Below, one piece after another: positions 9,850 to 18,834 of a stretch of 64,000 nucleotides of DNA; position 1 is the first letter of the stretch; the number at the start of each line of letters is the position of its first letter. The translations under genes and the position numbers were made by a program. The notes beneath the pieces are model-generated. The model was not told the DNA's origin and ran no database searches. It worked only from the letters and a program-made list of their open reading frames with translations. Location of the stretch: contig CALKIZ010000038.1 of the NCBI GenBank assembly GCA_937995735.1, positions 1-64,000 on the forward strand. The letters run 5' to 3'. This stretch comes from an uncultured Neomegalonema sp. Lineage in GTDB: Bacteria; Pseudomonadota; Alphaproteobacteria; Rhodobacterales; Rhodobacteraceae.

Positions 9850-12800
9850 ATGTCGATATCCGGACACTTGGCGCATTGGATCGTTCAGGTACGTTGGCTT
9901 TGGATTTTTTTGTCGCTTGTACTCGTTCTCGGGATTGGGAGCGGAATGCGATTTTTGACGTTAGACCCTGATGCTAGGATTTTCTTCGCCGAGGAAAACC
10001 CGGATCGCATTGCACTAGATGCTTTTGAAGCGGAGTTTGCCAAAGATGACAACCTCCTTTTGATCGTTGAACCTAAGGACGGTCAGGTCTTTACGCCAAA
10101 AACGTTGGCCGCTGTCGGTGAGCTAACAGAAAAAGCGTGGTTGCTGCCCTCGGTGCGCCGTGTCGACTCGATCACTAATTTCCAAAATACCTCCGCTGAA
10201 GGCGATGACATGACAGTGCGTGATCTTATTGAAGATCCTGTCAATGTCACTCAGGCCGAGGCGGATGCAGCGAAGGCTATTGCATTGGACCGCGTGTCGC
10301 TGGTTCATTCAGTTATTTCTCCAGCAGCGGATGTTACGAGTGTGGGGGTTCTATTCCGCCTTCCTGGGAAAGACACGACTCGTGAAGTCCCGATGATCGT
10401 TGAAGAAACACAAGTGCTGGTAAAAGAGTTTCGTGCGGCGCATCCTGACATCAGGCTCCGTTTGACCGGATCAGTGATGATGAACAATCAGTTCGCTGTA
10501 TCTGGGCAAGAAGATGCCGCGACCCTGACGCCGCTTATGTTTGGCGCAATACTCCTTATTGTCTTTTTAGCGTTCTTTAGTGTTACCGGCGTGATCATGA
10601 CTCTTTTGGTGATCATCTGCTCTGCCATCATTGGACTAGGCGCGCTGGGTTGGTCTGGCACTGCGATGAATTCGGTGACAATTTCTGCGCCGCTCATCAC
10701 CATGACACTCGCTGTGGCAAGCGTCGTTCATTTGCTCGCATCGGTCCGTCAGACGATGGTGGAAACACCGGATCGAAAAGAATGGGCGCGGCGGGCATTA
10801 GAAGAGCATATGGGTGAAATTTCCATTGCCTGTATCACCACGGCTATCGGATTTTTAGCGCTGAATTTTTCGATCTCCCCGCCTTTTCGTGAGTTAGGAA
10901 ATATCGTTGCCGTTGGTGTGATTGCCGCGATGGTTTTTACGCTAACTCTGCTTCCCGCTTTGATTACGTTCATCCCAATGAAGCGCCATCTTAAGCCTGC
11001 GCGCACAGATCGTTTCATGCGTCCGATTGCGGAATTTGTGATCAGATGGCGCAAGGCAGTTTTGTGGGCTGGTATCACTGCCGTCGTCGTCTTGATGGCT
11101 GGGATTCCGCGCCTCGCTCTGGAAGATGATTTTGTACGTTATTTTGATGAGCGATACGAGTTCCGGCGCGATACGGATTTTTTTGAAAATCGTTTGGGCG
11201 GCATGAATGTTCTTGAATGGGCATTACCCGCCGGCGAGTCCGAGGGGATTAGCAAACCTGATTATCTTAAGAAGGTTGGTGCTTTTACTGAATGGCTGCG
11301 CGCGCAGGAAAATGTGCGACACGTCCGGTCGTTGACGGATACAATTGCACGTCTGAATATGAATATGCATGGGGATGATAAAGCCTATCACCGCTTGCCG
11401 GATGGGGCTGATGAGGCTGCACAATATCTGTTCTTTTACGAGTTGTCTTTGGGATACGGCATGGATCTGACTGATCAGATTAATGTCGATAAATCCAAAC
11501 TACGTGTCAGCGTAAGTATGGCGAACGTTACAACCGCTCAGATGCATGATTTAACTGCTGATGCGAAGAATTGGCTTGAAGCTAATGCACCGGAGATGGC
11601 AGTTGATCCGACGGGTCTTAGTCATGTCTTTAATCAGATTTCTTATCGTGATGTCCGTGCCATGCTACTAGGCACTGTTTTTGCCCTCATCGCAATTTCA
11701 ATGCTGATCTTGCTTATTCTGCGCGATTTGAAATTGGGCCTTATCAGTTTAATCCCGAACTTAATCCCTGCGGGTATGGCTTTTGGCGTTTGGGGATATT
11801 CGGTGGGTGCTGTCACTCTGGCAATCGCTGTGGTTATCGCCATGACACTCGGTATCGTCGTTGATGATACGGTCCATTTTTTGTCGAAATATAAAGAAGG
11901 CAAACGCAAAGGCATGAATGCGGAGGATGCTGTGCGTCATGCTTTTGACAAGGTTGGAATGGCTTTGGTTGTTACGACTGTTGGTCTCGTCGCTGGTTTT
12001 GTCATTCTTGCGCAATCCGGTTTTGCGGTGAATGGCGATATGGCGAAGTTGACGGCAATTACAATTACTCTGGCGCTGGTGGCGGATTTCTTATTGCTGC
12101 CCGCAATTCTTATCGCACTGGATCGAAGGAACGAAACTATGAGCATCAAAACCGCAACCACTGCTGCTCTCGCTCTGGTCGTTGGCTTGGGGGCGATGCC
12201 GAAAGCGCAAGCGCAAAGTGCTGAAGCGAAGGGCTTGACCATCGCGAAGGAAACAGACCGCCGTGATATTGGTTGGGGAAATTTCCGGTCATCCGGTCAA
12301 ATGATCCTGCGCGATTCTGCTGGAAACGAAAGTCGTCGCGAATTTGAAGGCATGAATCTGGAGCGCACTGGCGCGGGAGAGGGGGATTGGTCGGTAATTG
12401 TTTTCAACAGTCCTCGCGATATTAACGGAACCGCGACGCTTACCCATTCGAAGATTGAACCTGCAGATGATGATCAGTGGATTTTCCTGCCAGCGGTCAA
12501 ACGGGTAAAACGCATATCCTCATCCAATCGGACGGGAAAATTCGTGAGTTCAGAATTCTCATTCGAAGATCTTGGATCGCAAGAGGTCGAAGATAATACG
12601 TATAAATGGATACGCGACGAGCAATGCCCTGACCAACCGTCGCTGACATGCCATGTCACGGAAAGCTATCCGCGTAATGCTCGTTCCGGATATTCGAAGC
12701 GCGTTGCGTGGACGGATACTACTGAATACCGACAGTGGAAAGTTGAGTTCTATAACCGCCGTGGTGATTTGGAAAAAATTCTAACGTCTAAAGGGTATAA

Positions 12801-12957
12801 ACAATATCTCGGTAAATACTGGCGGCCTGCTACGCTCTTTATGCAGAACGTACAGACCGGAAAATCAACCACATTGAATTTTCCTCAGTATCAATTCAAT
12901 GCAGGTTTGGATGAAGGTGATTTTAATGCGCAACGCCTGCCGAGATTGTCACGGTGA
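9850..12957 (+). CDS. RND/MMPL-family exporter fused in frame to LolA-like lipoprotein-sorting domain
   Basis: About 1035 residues from the ATG chosen (GGTG 5 nt upstream); an ATG 12 nt earlier and a TTG further up are also in frame. The first ~760 residues form an RND permease of the MMPL/HpnN type: TM1 near the start, a periplasmic loop, a five-TM bundle, then a second loop and TM bundle with GIVVDDTVHFLSKYKEG. The last ~270 residues are a PF17131-like outer-membrane lipoprotein-sorting domain (DQWIFLPAVKRVKRISSS; FSFEDLGSQE). At 12139 an internal ATG, preceded by AAGGA, opens a sequence that looks like its own signal peptide (MSIKTATTAALALVVG, then AQA). Either a real fusion or two products from one frame is possible. 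The role is likely lipid or lipoprotein export across the envelope. Confidence 0.85.
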   Translation: MSISGHLAHWIVQVRWLWIFLSLVLVLGIGSGMRFLTLDPDARIFFAEENPDRIALDAFEAEFAKDDNLLLIVEPKDGQVFTPKTLAAVGELTEKAWLLPSVRRVDSITNFQNTSAEGDDMTVRDLIEDPVNVTQAEADAAKAIALDRVSLVHSVISPAADVTSVGVLFRLPGKDTTREVPMIVEETQVLVKEFRAAHPDIRLRLTGSVMMNNQFAVSGQEDAATLTPLMFGAILLIVFLAFFSVTGVIMTLLVIICSAIIGLGALGWSGTAMNSVTISAPLITMTLAVASVVHLLASVRQTMVETPDRKEWARRALEEHMGEISIACITTAIGFLALNFSISPPFRELGNIVAVGVIAAMVFTLTLLPALITFIPMKRHLKPARTDRFMRPIAEFVIRWRKAVLWAGITAVVVLMAGIPRLALEDDFVRYFDERYEFRRDTDFFENRLGGMNVLEWALPAGESEGISKPDYLKKVGAFTEWLRAQENVRHVRSLTDTIARLNMNMHGDDKAYHRLPDGADEAAQYLFFYELSLGYGMDLTDQINVDKSKLRVSVSMANVTTAQMHDLTADAKNWLEANAPEMAVDPTGLSHVFNQISYRDVRAMLLGTVFALIAISMLILLILRDLKLGLISLIPNLIPAGMAFGVWGYSVGAVTLAIAVVIAMTLGIVVDDTVHFLSKYKEGKRKGMNAEDAVRHAFDKVGMALVVTTVGLVAGFVILAQSGFAVNGDMAKLTAITITLALVADFLLLPAILIALDRRNETMSIKTATTAALALVVGLGAMPKAQAQSAEAKGLTIAKETDRRDIGWGNFRSSGQMILRDSAGNESRREFEGMNLERTGAGEGDWSVIVFNSPRDINGTATLTHSKIEPADDDQWIFLPAVKRVKRISSSNRTGKFVSSEFSFEDLGSQEVEDNTYKWIRDEQCPDQPSLTCHVTESYPRNARSGYSKRVAWTDTTEYRQWKVEFYNRRGDLEKILTSKGYKQYLGKYWRPATLFMQNVQTGKSTTLNFPQYQFNAGLDEGDFNAQRLPRLSR

Positions 12958-14231
12958 TGCGTAAACTGTCAGTTTCTCTTTTTTTTGCATTTGTTTTGTC
13001 AGCTTTGCCCGTGGTTGCGGAAGAGGCGTTTCTCGGAACTGATTTCTCTTCGCTGGAAGGATCAGTCGAACTTGAAAGCACGCTTTTTCCTGAAAGCCCG
13101 CTCTTTACGGGTCAGGAAAATAATGCGGTGTCGTTTGCGATACGAGCAAAGACAGTGCTTGAATGGAATGAGACTTTTCTTGGGGGGTCGGATGCAACGC
13201 TTACCATCACACCGTTCCTGAGATTTGATCCGCGTGATGATGAGCGTACTCACGTCGATTTAAGAGAAGCAAAACTTGATCTCCGATTTGGTGAAACGGA
13301 CGTGACGATCGGAAATGACTTTGTCTTTTGGGGCAAAACCGAAGTCGATCAGATCGTTGATATTATTAATCAGACAGACGGTGTTGAGGGAACGGACGGC
13401 GAAGACAAACTCGGTCAACCTATGATCCGTATCAGCCGTTTGGTTGATGTTGGAGAGTTGTCGGGCGAGGCTAGTTTTTTCTATCTGCCATATTTTCGGG
13501 AGCGTACTTTCCTTGGAGAAGAGAGCCGTCTTCGTCCGGCTGTCATTGTTGATGGCGATAATGCACGTTTTGAAACAGGCGCGGAAGAACTAACGCCGAG
13601 TTTCGCTGCTCGGTTCGCAGGCTTTTACGGTGATTTCGATTTAGGGTTCTCAGCGTTTCATGGGCTGAGCCGTGATCCTGCGTTTGAGCTGAATCCGGGA
13701 TCGTTTGATCCGGCCACAGGTGATTTTGAACTACGTCCCGTTTATGGACGTATTACCCAAGTTGGTTTCGATGGCCAATACACTGCCGATGCAACATTAT
13801 GGAAGGCAGAAGCAATTGGGCGATTTGATCAACGCAATCTGTCATTTGAACGTGAAGATTATTTTTCAGGAATTGCCGGACTCGAACACACATTGTTTGG
13901 TGTGGCGGAGACAAATGCTGATTTGGGTCTTATTGCAGAATATGCCTACGACTCGCGCGGTGATGATGCCCTAACAGTATTTGAAAATGATGTCGTCTTA
14001 GGCGCACGGCTTGCGTTGAACGATACGCAAGATTCTTCAGCGCTGTTTACAGCAGCAATTGATACAGAAACGGCAGAAACGCTTTTAAGGTTGGAAGGCG
14101 AGCGCCGGATCGGAGATATTGCAAAATTATCAATCGAAGCCGGGGCTTTTTTGAACACGGATAACAGATCTCTTGCGAACCAATTTCAAGACGACCATTT
14201 TTTACGGGCTACATTGGCGGTATTCTGGTGA
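12957..14231 (+). CDS. outer-membrane beta-barrel protein (DUF1302-like partner of RND exporter)
   Basis: A 424-residue protein with a clear signal peptide (MRKLSVSLFFAFVLSALP, then VVAEE). The body alternates polar and hydrophobic residues like a beta-barrel and ends in aromatic Trp (LRATLAVFW), the usual recognition end for the BAM complex. Features such as DLREAKLDLRFGETDVTIGN and FVFWGKTEVDQIVDIIN resemble barrels encoded with RND plus lipoprotein-sorting genes (DUF1302-like). The ATG overlaps the preceding stop by 1 nt (TGATG), so translational coupling is likely. It probably forms the outer-membrane part of the export route. Family naming is less certain than the barrel nature. Confidence 0.7.
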   Translation: MRKLSVSLFFAFVLSALPVVAEEAFLGTDFSSLEGSVELESTLFPESPLFTGQENNAVSFAIRAKTVLEWNETFLGGSDATLTITPFLRFDPRDDERTHVDLREAKLDLRFGETDVTIGNDFVFWGKTEVDQIVDIINQTDGVEGTDGEDKLGQPMIRISRLVDVGELSGEASFFYLPYFRERTFLGEESRLRPAVIVDGDNARFETGAEELTPSFAARFAGFYGDFDLGFSAFHGLSRDPAFELNPGSFDPATGDFELRPVYGRITQVGFDGQYTADATLWKAEAIGRFDQRNLSFEREDYFSGIAGLEHTLFGVAETNADLGLIAEYAYDSRGDDALTVFENDVVLGARLALNDTQDSSALFTAAIDTETAETLLRLEGERRIGDIAKLSIEAGAFLNTDNRSLANQFQDDHFLRATLAVFW

Positions 14232-14836
14232 ACGATGAATCAAAATCTGCGGAAGATATGCGCTGCGAAATTATGCGCCATGCGATGGAATTGTTTGCGC
14301 ACTACGGTTATTCAAAAACCAATATTGGTGACATCGCCAAAGCGTGCCATACGTCGCCCGGAAATTTGTATCGGTATTTCCGAAATAAACAGGGGATTGG
14401 CGAAGCGGTTGTCCAAACCTTTATGGATGAGGAAGAAGCCGCTATCGATGCTGCCCTTGCGAATCCTGATCTGAATTGGGAAGGCCGCTTGCGTCACCTA
14501 ATTTTGTACAGCGCTGAAAATTTAATTAGAGAATATCGCGAAACCCCGAAGATGATTGAGTTGGCAGACATGATATTTGATGGTGATAGTGGTATCCTTC
14601 TGCGTCATATCGAGTGGAAACATGCCATGGTCGCTGCACAATTAAACGAAGGTGTTCGTCTTGGTGAGTTGTCTCTTACCCATGACGAGACGTATCAGGC
14701 AGCGTGTACGATGTTAGATTCGGTACGCGCTTTTTTGATGCCAAAAGCATTGGAACAAACTGACCTCGATACGGTCCCGGAGCGTGTTGATGCGATCTTG
14801 GAGATGCTTATTGCCGGAATAAAAAAGGGCAGATGA
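14228..14836 (+). CDS. TetR/AcrR-family transcriptional regulator
   Basis: A 202-residue regulator with the TetR N-terminal helix-turn-helix: ELFAHYGYSKTNIGDIAKAC then SPGNLYRYFRNKQGIGEAV. The remaining ~140 residues are an all-helical ligand-binding and dimerisation domain. The GTG start overlaps the stop of the barrel gene by 4 nt, so it is the third gene of the export operon and probably autoregulates it in response to a lipid or hydrophobic ligand (inference). No clear operator palindrome was found. Confidence 0.92.
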   Translation: MNDESKSAEDMRCEIMRHAMELFAHYGYSKTNIGDIAKACHTSPGNLYRYFRNKQGIGEAVVQTFMDEEEAAIDAALANPDLNWEGRLRHLILYSAENLIREYRETPKMIELADMIFDGDSGILLRHIEWKHAMVAAQLNEGVRLGELSLTHDETYQAACTMLDSVRAFLMPKALEQTDLDTVPERVDAILEMLIAGIKKGR

Positions 14837-14881
14837 AGAATTGAGTTTTCATCTTTGTCCGTTCCGCTTTATCTGCATCCT

Positions 14882-15862
14882 ATGAAAGACCGCAATACAA
14901 TTCGATTTAGTGATAGTGACCGGGGTATCCGTGCCGCCACTTTTTTTTTAAGAAAGGGTGGTTTGGTCGCCTTTCCAACAGAGACGGTGTACGGGCTTGG
15001 CGCTGATGCACGGAATGAACGTGCGGTGGCCGATATCTATCGCGCCAAAGGAAGGCCGGCACATAATCCGGTGATCGTGCATGTAACGGATTCTGCGGCT
15101 GGGACCATGCTAATTGATTTACCGGAAGCGGGGATGAAGGCTGCGAAAGCCTTCTGGCCGGGGCCGCTGACGCTTGTGGGTCCGGTTCGGGGTGACAGTG
15201 GCATTGCTCCAATATGCCGTGCCGGAGCAGAAACATTGGCTGTCCGTGTGCCGGAACATCGCTTGGCGCAAACCCTTCTCAAAGCATTTGCAGGGCCACT
15301 CGCTGCACCAAGCGCAAACCGTTCTGGTCAAGTCAGCCCGACACATGCCGATCATGTTATGGAAGAATTGAATGGCCGTATTGATGGCGTACTTGACGGG
15401 GGACCATGCGCGGTTGGGTTAGAGTCAACCATTCTTGGTTTTGACGCTGATGGAACAGCGCGGCTGCTGCGCCCCGGTGGTGTGTCGTTGGAAGATTTAG
15501 AGCGTACCTTGGGAGTTGTTCGTTCCGGCATCATCATTGATGATACCGCGCCCTCAGCTCCCGGACAGCTTTCCTCTCATTATGCGCCGGGTGCGCGTGT
15601 CAGGCTAAATGCTGACGCACCGGGTTTGGGTGAAGCGTGGCTTGGGTTTGGTCCCGATCCGGATCGTATATCCGCGATCTCTATAAACTTGTCGCCATCA
15701 GGCAATTTGGAAGAGGCAGGCACGCATTTATTTGCCGCGCTCAGACAGCTGGACGAATGGCTCAATGGGTCCGGTGTTATCGCGGTCGCGCCAATTCCTC
15801 AGTCCGGCCTTGGCCAAGCGATCAATGACCGCTTAAGGCGCGCAGCAGCACCACGAACTTAA
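14882..15862 (+). CDS. L-threonylcarbamoyladenylate synthase (Sua5/YciO/YrdC family)
   Basis: About 326 residues from the ATG at MKDRNTIRF; an in-frame TTG 27 nt upstream is an alternative and neither has a clear ribosome binding site. The YrdC domain (residues ~15-200) has GGLVAFPTETVYGLGADA, RAKGRPAHNPVIVHV and APSANRSGQVSPT, then LESTILGF. A C-terminal Sua5 domain begins near SAPGQLSSHYAPGA, making this the long Sua5 form rather than short TsaC. It makes threonylcarbamoyl-AMP for the universal t6A37 tRNA modification. It converges with the flippase gene, overlapping it by 4 nt. Confidence 0.94.
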   Translation: MKDRNTIRFSDSDRGIRAATFFLRKGGLVAFPTETVYGLGADARNERAVADIYRAKGRPAHNPVIVHVTDSAAGTMLIDLPEAGMKAAKAFWPGPLTLVGPVRGDSGIAPICRAGAETLAVRVPEHRLAQTLLKAFAGPLAAPSANRSGQVSPTHADHVMEELNGRIDGVLDGGPCAVGLESTILGFDADGTARLLRPGGVSLEDLERTLGVVRSGIIIDDTAPSAPGQLSSHYAPGARVRLNADAPGLGEAWLGFGPDPDRISAISINLSPSGNLEEAGTHLFAALRQLDEWLNGSGVIAVAPIPQSGLGQAINDRLRRAAAPRT

Positions 15863-17367
15863 TATACCGCGCGTCTCAGGCGATGGGGCAGCATCCCCTC
15901 AGCCATATTGAGAATGCGGGATTCTGCGCTGTCTGGTCGTCCGGCCAAGCGCCACAACACCAATAATGTTGCCGGGTAAACCAGCGCACCAACGATAATA
16001 CTTGAGAGCAATGCCAATGCAGCTAAACTTGCGCTGCCGTCATAAGGGAGCATCGCCTGTATACCGCGAACGGTCACCGTCATTGCCAGGCCTGCAGTAA
16101 GGCAACGCGGTGCCCAGTCCATAACGTCTCTTGCGCTGCCTTGTGTCAGGGATAACGCCGCGCGCATCACCATTATGGCGAAAATGCCGCTCATCGCTGA
16201 CATTGCCCATGCAGCGCCGTTCAATCCGTAATTTATAGAAGCCCACCAAATTGCTGGCGCACCGATAATCAGTGTTACAATTTGCAAAGGTGCAAACTTT
16301 CTGGGCTCTCCCATCGAAATCAAAAGCGGCCAACAAAATTGTACTGACGCGCCTGCTAATCCATAAAGGCACAGGATACGTAATGGCTCCGCCGCCGCCG
16401 CCCAATCGGGTCCAAAAGCTAATCGGATTGCTGGCTCCGCAACCAATGCTACTCCTAACGCAAAAGGCACAGCAAAGATCATTGATGCACCGTAGGCAGA
16501 GTTAAACTGATGCCGCAGATCTTTCAGATTTGATTGTAATTTTGCAAATCCCGGCATTGTTGCGCGCCGCAAAGGTTGGGCGAAATCATTTGCCACCAAA
16601 TTAGCCAATTCCATCGCCAAAGCATGAATGCCGAGTGACGCGAGTCCGAGGGTCTTCCCTAAAATCAATGCGTCGACGCGGCGATGGGCGAAATCCAGTA
16701 AGTTCATCGCCAGCATCCATTTGGAAAACCCGAATAACTCCCGGAAGGCTTCGAGACTGAGACGGGGGCGCATTGGATGCAAAGCGAAAGAGGCGATTAC
16801 TGAACTGATAGACCCGATAATCAATCCAGCGACCAAAGCCCTGTAGTCGGGCCAAATTGTTAAAGCAAACCCGATGGAGGCTACACTGCCGCCGAGTTTG
16901 CGCGCGGCCAAATACATAAAGTCTTTACCGAAAGTGAAGTCGCGCTGGAAATCGGCTGTCCCTGTATTGGTCAACCCGAAAATTACAGCTTGAGCAGCCA
17001 AAGCCCAAGCGACGTATTTCAAGCGTTCATCGCCGTAAAAGTCAGCCAATGGCTCTGCGCATAAGAGCGCCAACCCGCCAATTAATAACCCCCGCAATAT
17101 GCCGATTGTGAAGGCTGTATCATAATGCTTTTTCTTTGGATCAGGGTGGCGGACAATTGCAGCGTTCATCGACATATCGCTGACCGCTTCAAATGCGCCA
17201 ATCAGCGCGACGGTTAAGCCGACAACCCCAAAATCAGCGGGGGGAAGCAACCGTGCGAGGATCATAACATTGATCAACCCTGACGCGCGCATCAGCATTC
17301 TGGCTGACAACATCCAAATGGCTCCACCGGCCATTTTCCGCGAGAGTGATGGGTTTGCCTCGTTCAT
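15859..17367 (-). CDS. polysaccharide flippase (Wzx-like, MATE/MVF superfamily)
   Basis: A 502-residue integral membrane protein with about 12-14 hydrophobic segments. The start (LSRKMAGGAIWMLSARMLMR, then ARLLPPADFGVVGL) is the typical first helix pair of lipopolysaccharide and exopolysaccharide flippases, and the MATE-like core continues with DFGVVGLTVALIGAFEAVSD. It should move lipid-linked oligosaccharides across the inner membrane. Its ATG overlaps the stop of the upstream glycosyltransferase gene by 4 nt, so the two form an operon for a surface or exported glycan. No polymerase or initiating transferase is nearby, so the pathway in this window is incomplete. Confidence 0.88.
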   Translation of the reverse strand: MNEANPSLSRKMAGGAIWMLSARMLMRASGLINVMILARLLPPADFGVVGLTVALIGAFEAVSDMSMNAAIVRHPDPKKKHYDTAFTIGILRGLLIGGLALLCAEPLADFYGDERLKYVAWALAAQAVIFGLTNTGTADFQRDFTFGKDFMYLAARKLGGSVASIGFALTIWPDYRALVAGLIIGSISSVIASFALHPMRPRLSLEAFRELFGFSKWMLAMNLLDFAHRRVDALILGKTLGLASLGIHALAMELANLVANDFAQPLRRATMPGFAKLQSNLKDLRHQFNSAYGASMIFAVPFALGVALVAEPAIRLAFGPDWAAAAEPLRILCLYGLAGASVQFCWPLLISMGEPRKFAPLQIVTLIIGAPAIWWASINYGLNGAAWAMSAMSGIFAIMVMRAALSLTQGSARDVMDWAPRCLTAGLAMTVTVRGIQAMLPYDGSASLAALALLSSIIVGALVYPATLLVLWRLAGRPDSAESRILNMAEGMLPHRLRRAVY

Positions 17368-18587
17368 TCGGCGGCTACACTGAAAGACGTCTTATCGGAC
17401 GCGGAATAAAGCATCGATTCAATCGACGAGAATTGTGCGTTCATCGACGCATTCTCCCGAACTTTTTCGGGTAGAAACGGAACAACGCCAACGGCGCGTT
17501 TCTTCGAAAGCAGATTGGCGAGCCTGTTTGCAATTAACTTTGGTTCATTCGAGAAAATACCCAGCTCGCGTCCGCGAACGATCTCTGCTGTAATGCCCTT
17601 ACTGTAACCAGTAGCAATAACCGGACGGCGGGTTCCAACGTAATCAAATAACTCATCGGGGATTGTACCCGCATCGCCGTGATGGTTGCTGATGGATAGT
17701 GCAAGTGCATCGTAGCTGTATTGACGCTTGATTGCAGTTTCGCGTGAACCAGGCTCAACGACCGTAATTTGTCTTTCCAGGCGTTCTTGTTTAGCCAATG
17801 CCAATGGTGTGTCCGGGTCGGTCCCGACCAAAGTGAGGCGGATATCTTTCGATCCGTCGCCAAGAGCATTGATACCTTTGAATAGGGTATTCAGATGTGG
17901 TTCGGATCCGTCTTTAGGCAATGTATAAAGTAAGCGGAGTATTTTTCGGTCTGAGTCTAACGGGGCAGTCGATTTCATTGGATATTGCTCAGGGTCAAAC
18001 CCGTTCATTGCAATACCAACTTTTTCTGCACCGTATTTATTGGCATAGCTTTCGGCCCATACGGGTGACACAGTGATAATGCCGGAGGCACGAATTAGGA
18101 TATCGCGTTCTCTTTGCAGATCTTTCTGATTTCGCCGGTCTATACTTGGCGCGTTCGCACTGTCGGCCCAACGCTCGCGCAAATCGATTATAAAGGGCAC
18201 ATCACTGATACGTGAAAGTTGTGCTGCGATAACCGCCGTCGAATGTGGCGGGCACATCGCGTAAATAATGTCAGGCTTCCATGTTTCAAAAAGCTGATTT
18301 GCGGTAATTATTACGGATTTATGCCAGTCCCGCGCCCAATCTGTCTTACGCTTCGCCCCATAAACACGCGCGATCCGTCCAAGAACGGTTTTTCCGGGAA
18401 GTTCAGACAGGGGAGGCGTAACCACGACCAAATTTTTACCCAGTTTTGGCGATCCAGGCTCAGTGTTTTCCCCCTCAGGCGATGAAAGTACCCGGACATC
18501 ATGCCCGCGACCGAGCAGGAAACGCGCTATTTTACCTGCGCGGCCCGCTTCGGTTGGTACATTGAAGCTGAGCAAGAGGATGTGCAT
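17364..18587 (-). CDS. glycosyltransferase (GT4-like)
   Basis: A 407-residue GT-B fold enzyme. The N terminus MHILLLSFNVPTEAGRAGKI and later GRGHDVRVLSSPEG are typical of WcaI/WbuB-like glycosyltransferase family 4 N-terminal domains; PDIIYAMCPPHSTAV, PFIIDLRERWADS and GIITVSPVWAESY continue it. The C-terminal nucleotide-sugar half has PDELFDYVGTRRPVIA, equivalent to the GT4 loop with the acidic residue. Donor and acceptor sugars cannot be read from sequence. It is the first gene of the two-gene glycan operon with the flippase. Confidence 0.88.
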   Translation of the reverse strand: MHILLLSFNVPTEAGRAGKIARFLLGRGHDVRVLSSPEGENTEPGSPKLGKNLVVVTPPLSELPGKTVLGRIARVYGAKRKTDWARDWHKSVIITANQLFETWKPDIIYAMCPPHSTAVIAAQLSRISDVPFIIDLRERWADSANAPSIDRRNQKDLQRERDILIRASGIITVSPVWAESYANKYGAEKVGIAMNGFDPEQYPMKSTAPLDSDRKILRLLYTLPKDGSEPHLNTLFKGINALGDGSKDIRLTLVGTDPDTPLALAKQERLERQITVVEPGSRETAIKRQYSYDALALSISNHHGDAGTIPDELFDYVGTRRPVIATGYSKGITAEIVRGRELGIFSNEPKLIANRLANLLSKKRAVGVVPFLPEKVRENASMNAQFSSIESMLYSASDKTSFSVAAE

Positions 18588-18705
18588 TCAGGAACTTCTC
18601 CACAGGTCTTAAGTCCCTCTGTTTTACAGCGTCACCATTACCATCGCGTTTAGGCCAATCGCTCGACACCTAACGAGTTGAAAAAATGCAAAACATTATC
18701 ACACA

Positions 18706-18742
18706 GTAAAGCCGGCCACGTTTTCAACGTGACCGGCTTTAC
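18706..18742 (-). terminator. strong hairpin downstream of second DUF3179 gene
   Basis: 17-bp arms (GTAAAGCCGGCCACGTT and its near complement) with a 3-nt loop. The single imperfect pair is a G-U wobble only in the minus-strand RNA, which suggests selection as a minus-strand structure. It lies ~95 nt after the DUF3179 stop and ahead of the glycosyltransferase. A clear U run is missing, so it may be a processing or attenuation structure. Confidence 0.5.
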
Positions 18743-18834
18743 GGAGCGGCATTTATAACGATTCTTCGATATATCGGGCCAACGCCTATGGAGTGAGCGG
18801 CCCGATCAGGGTGCGAGGCTAATGGCGATAAATA

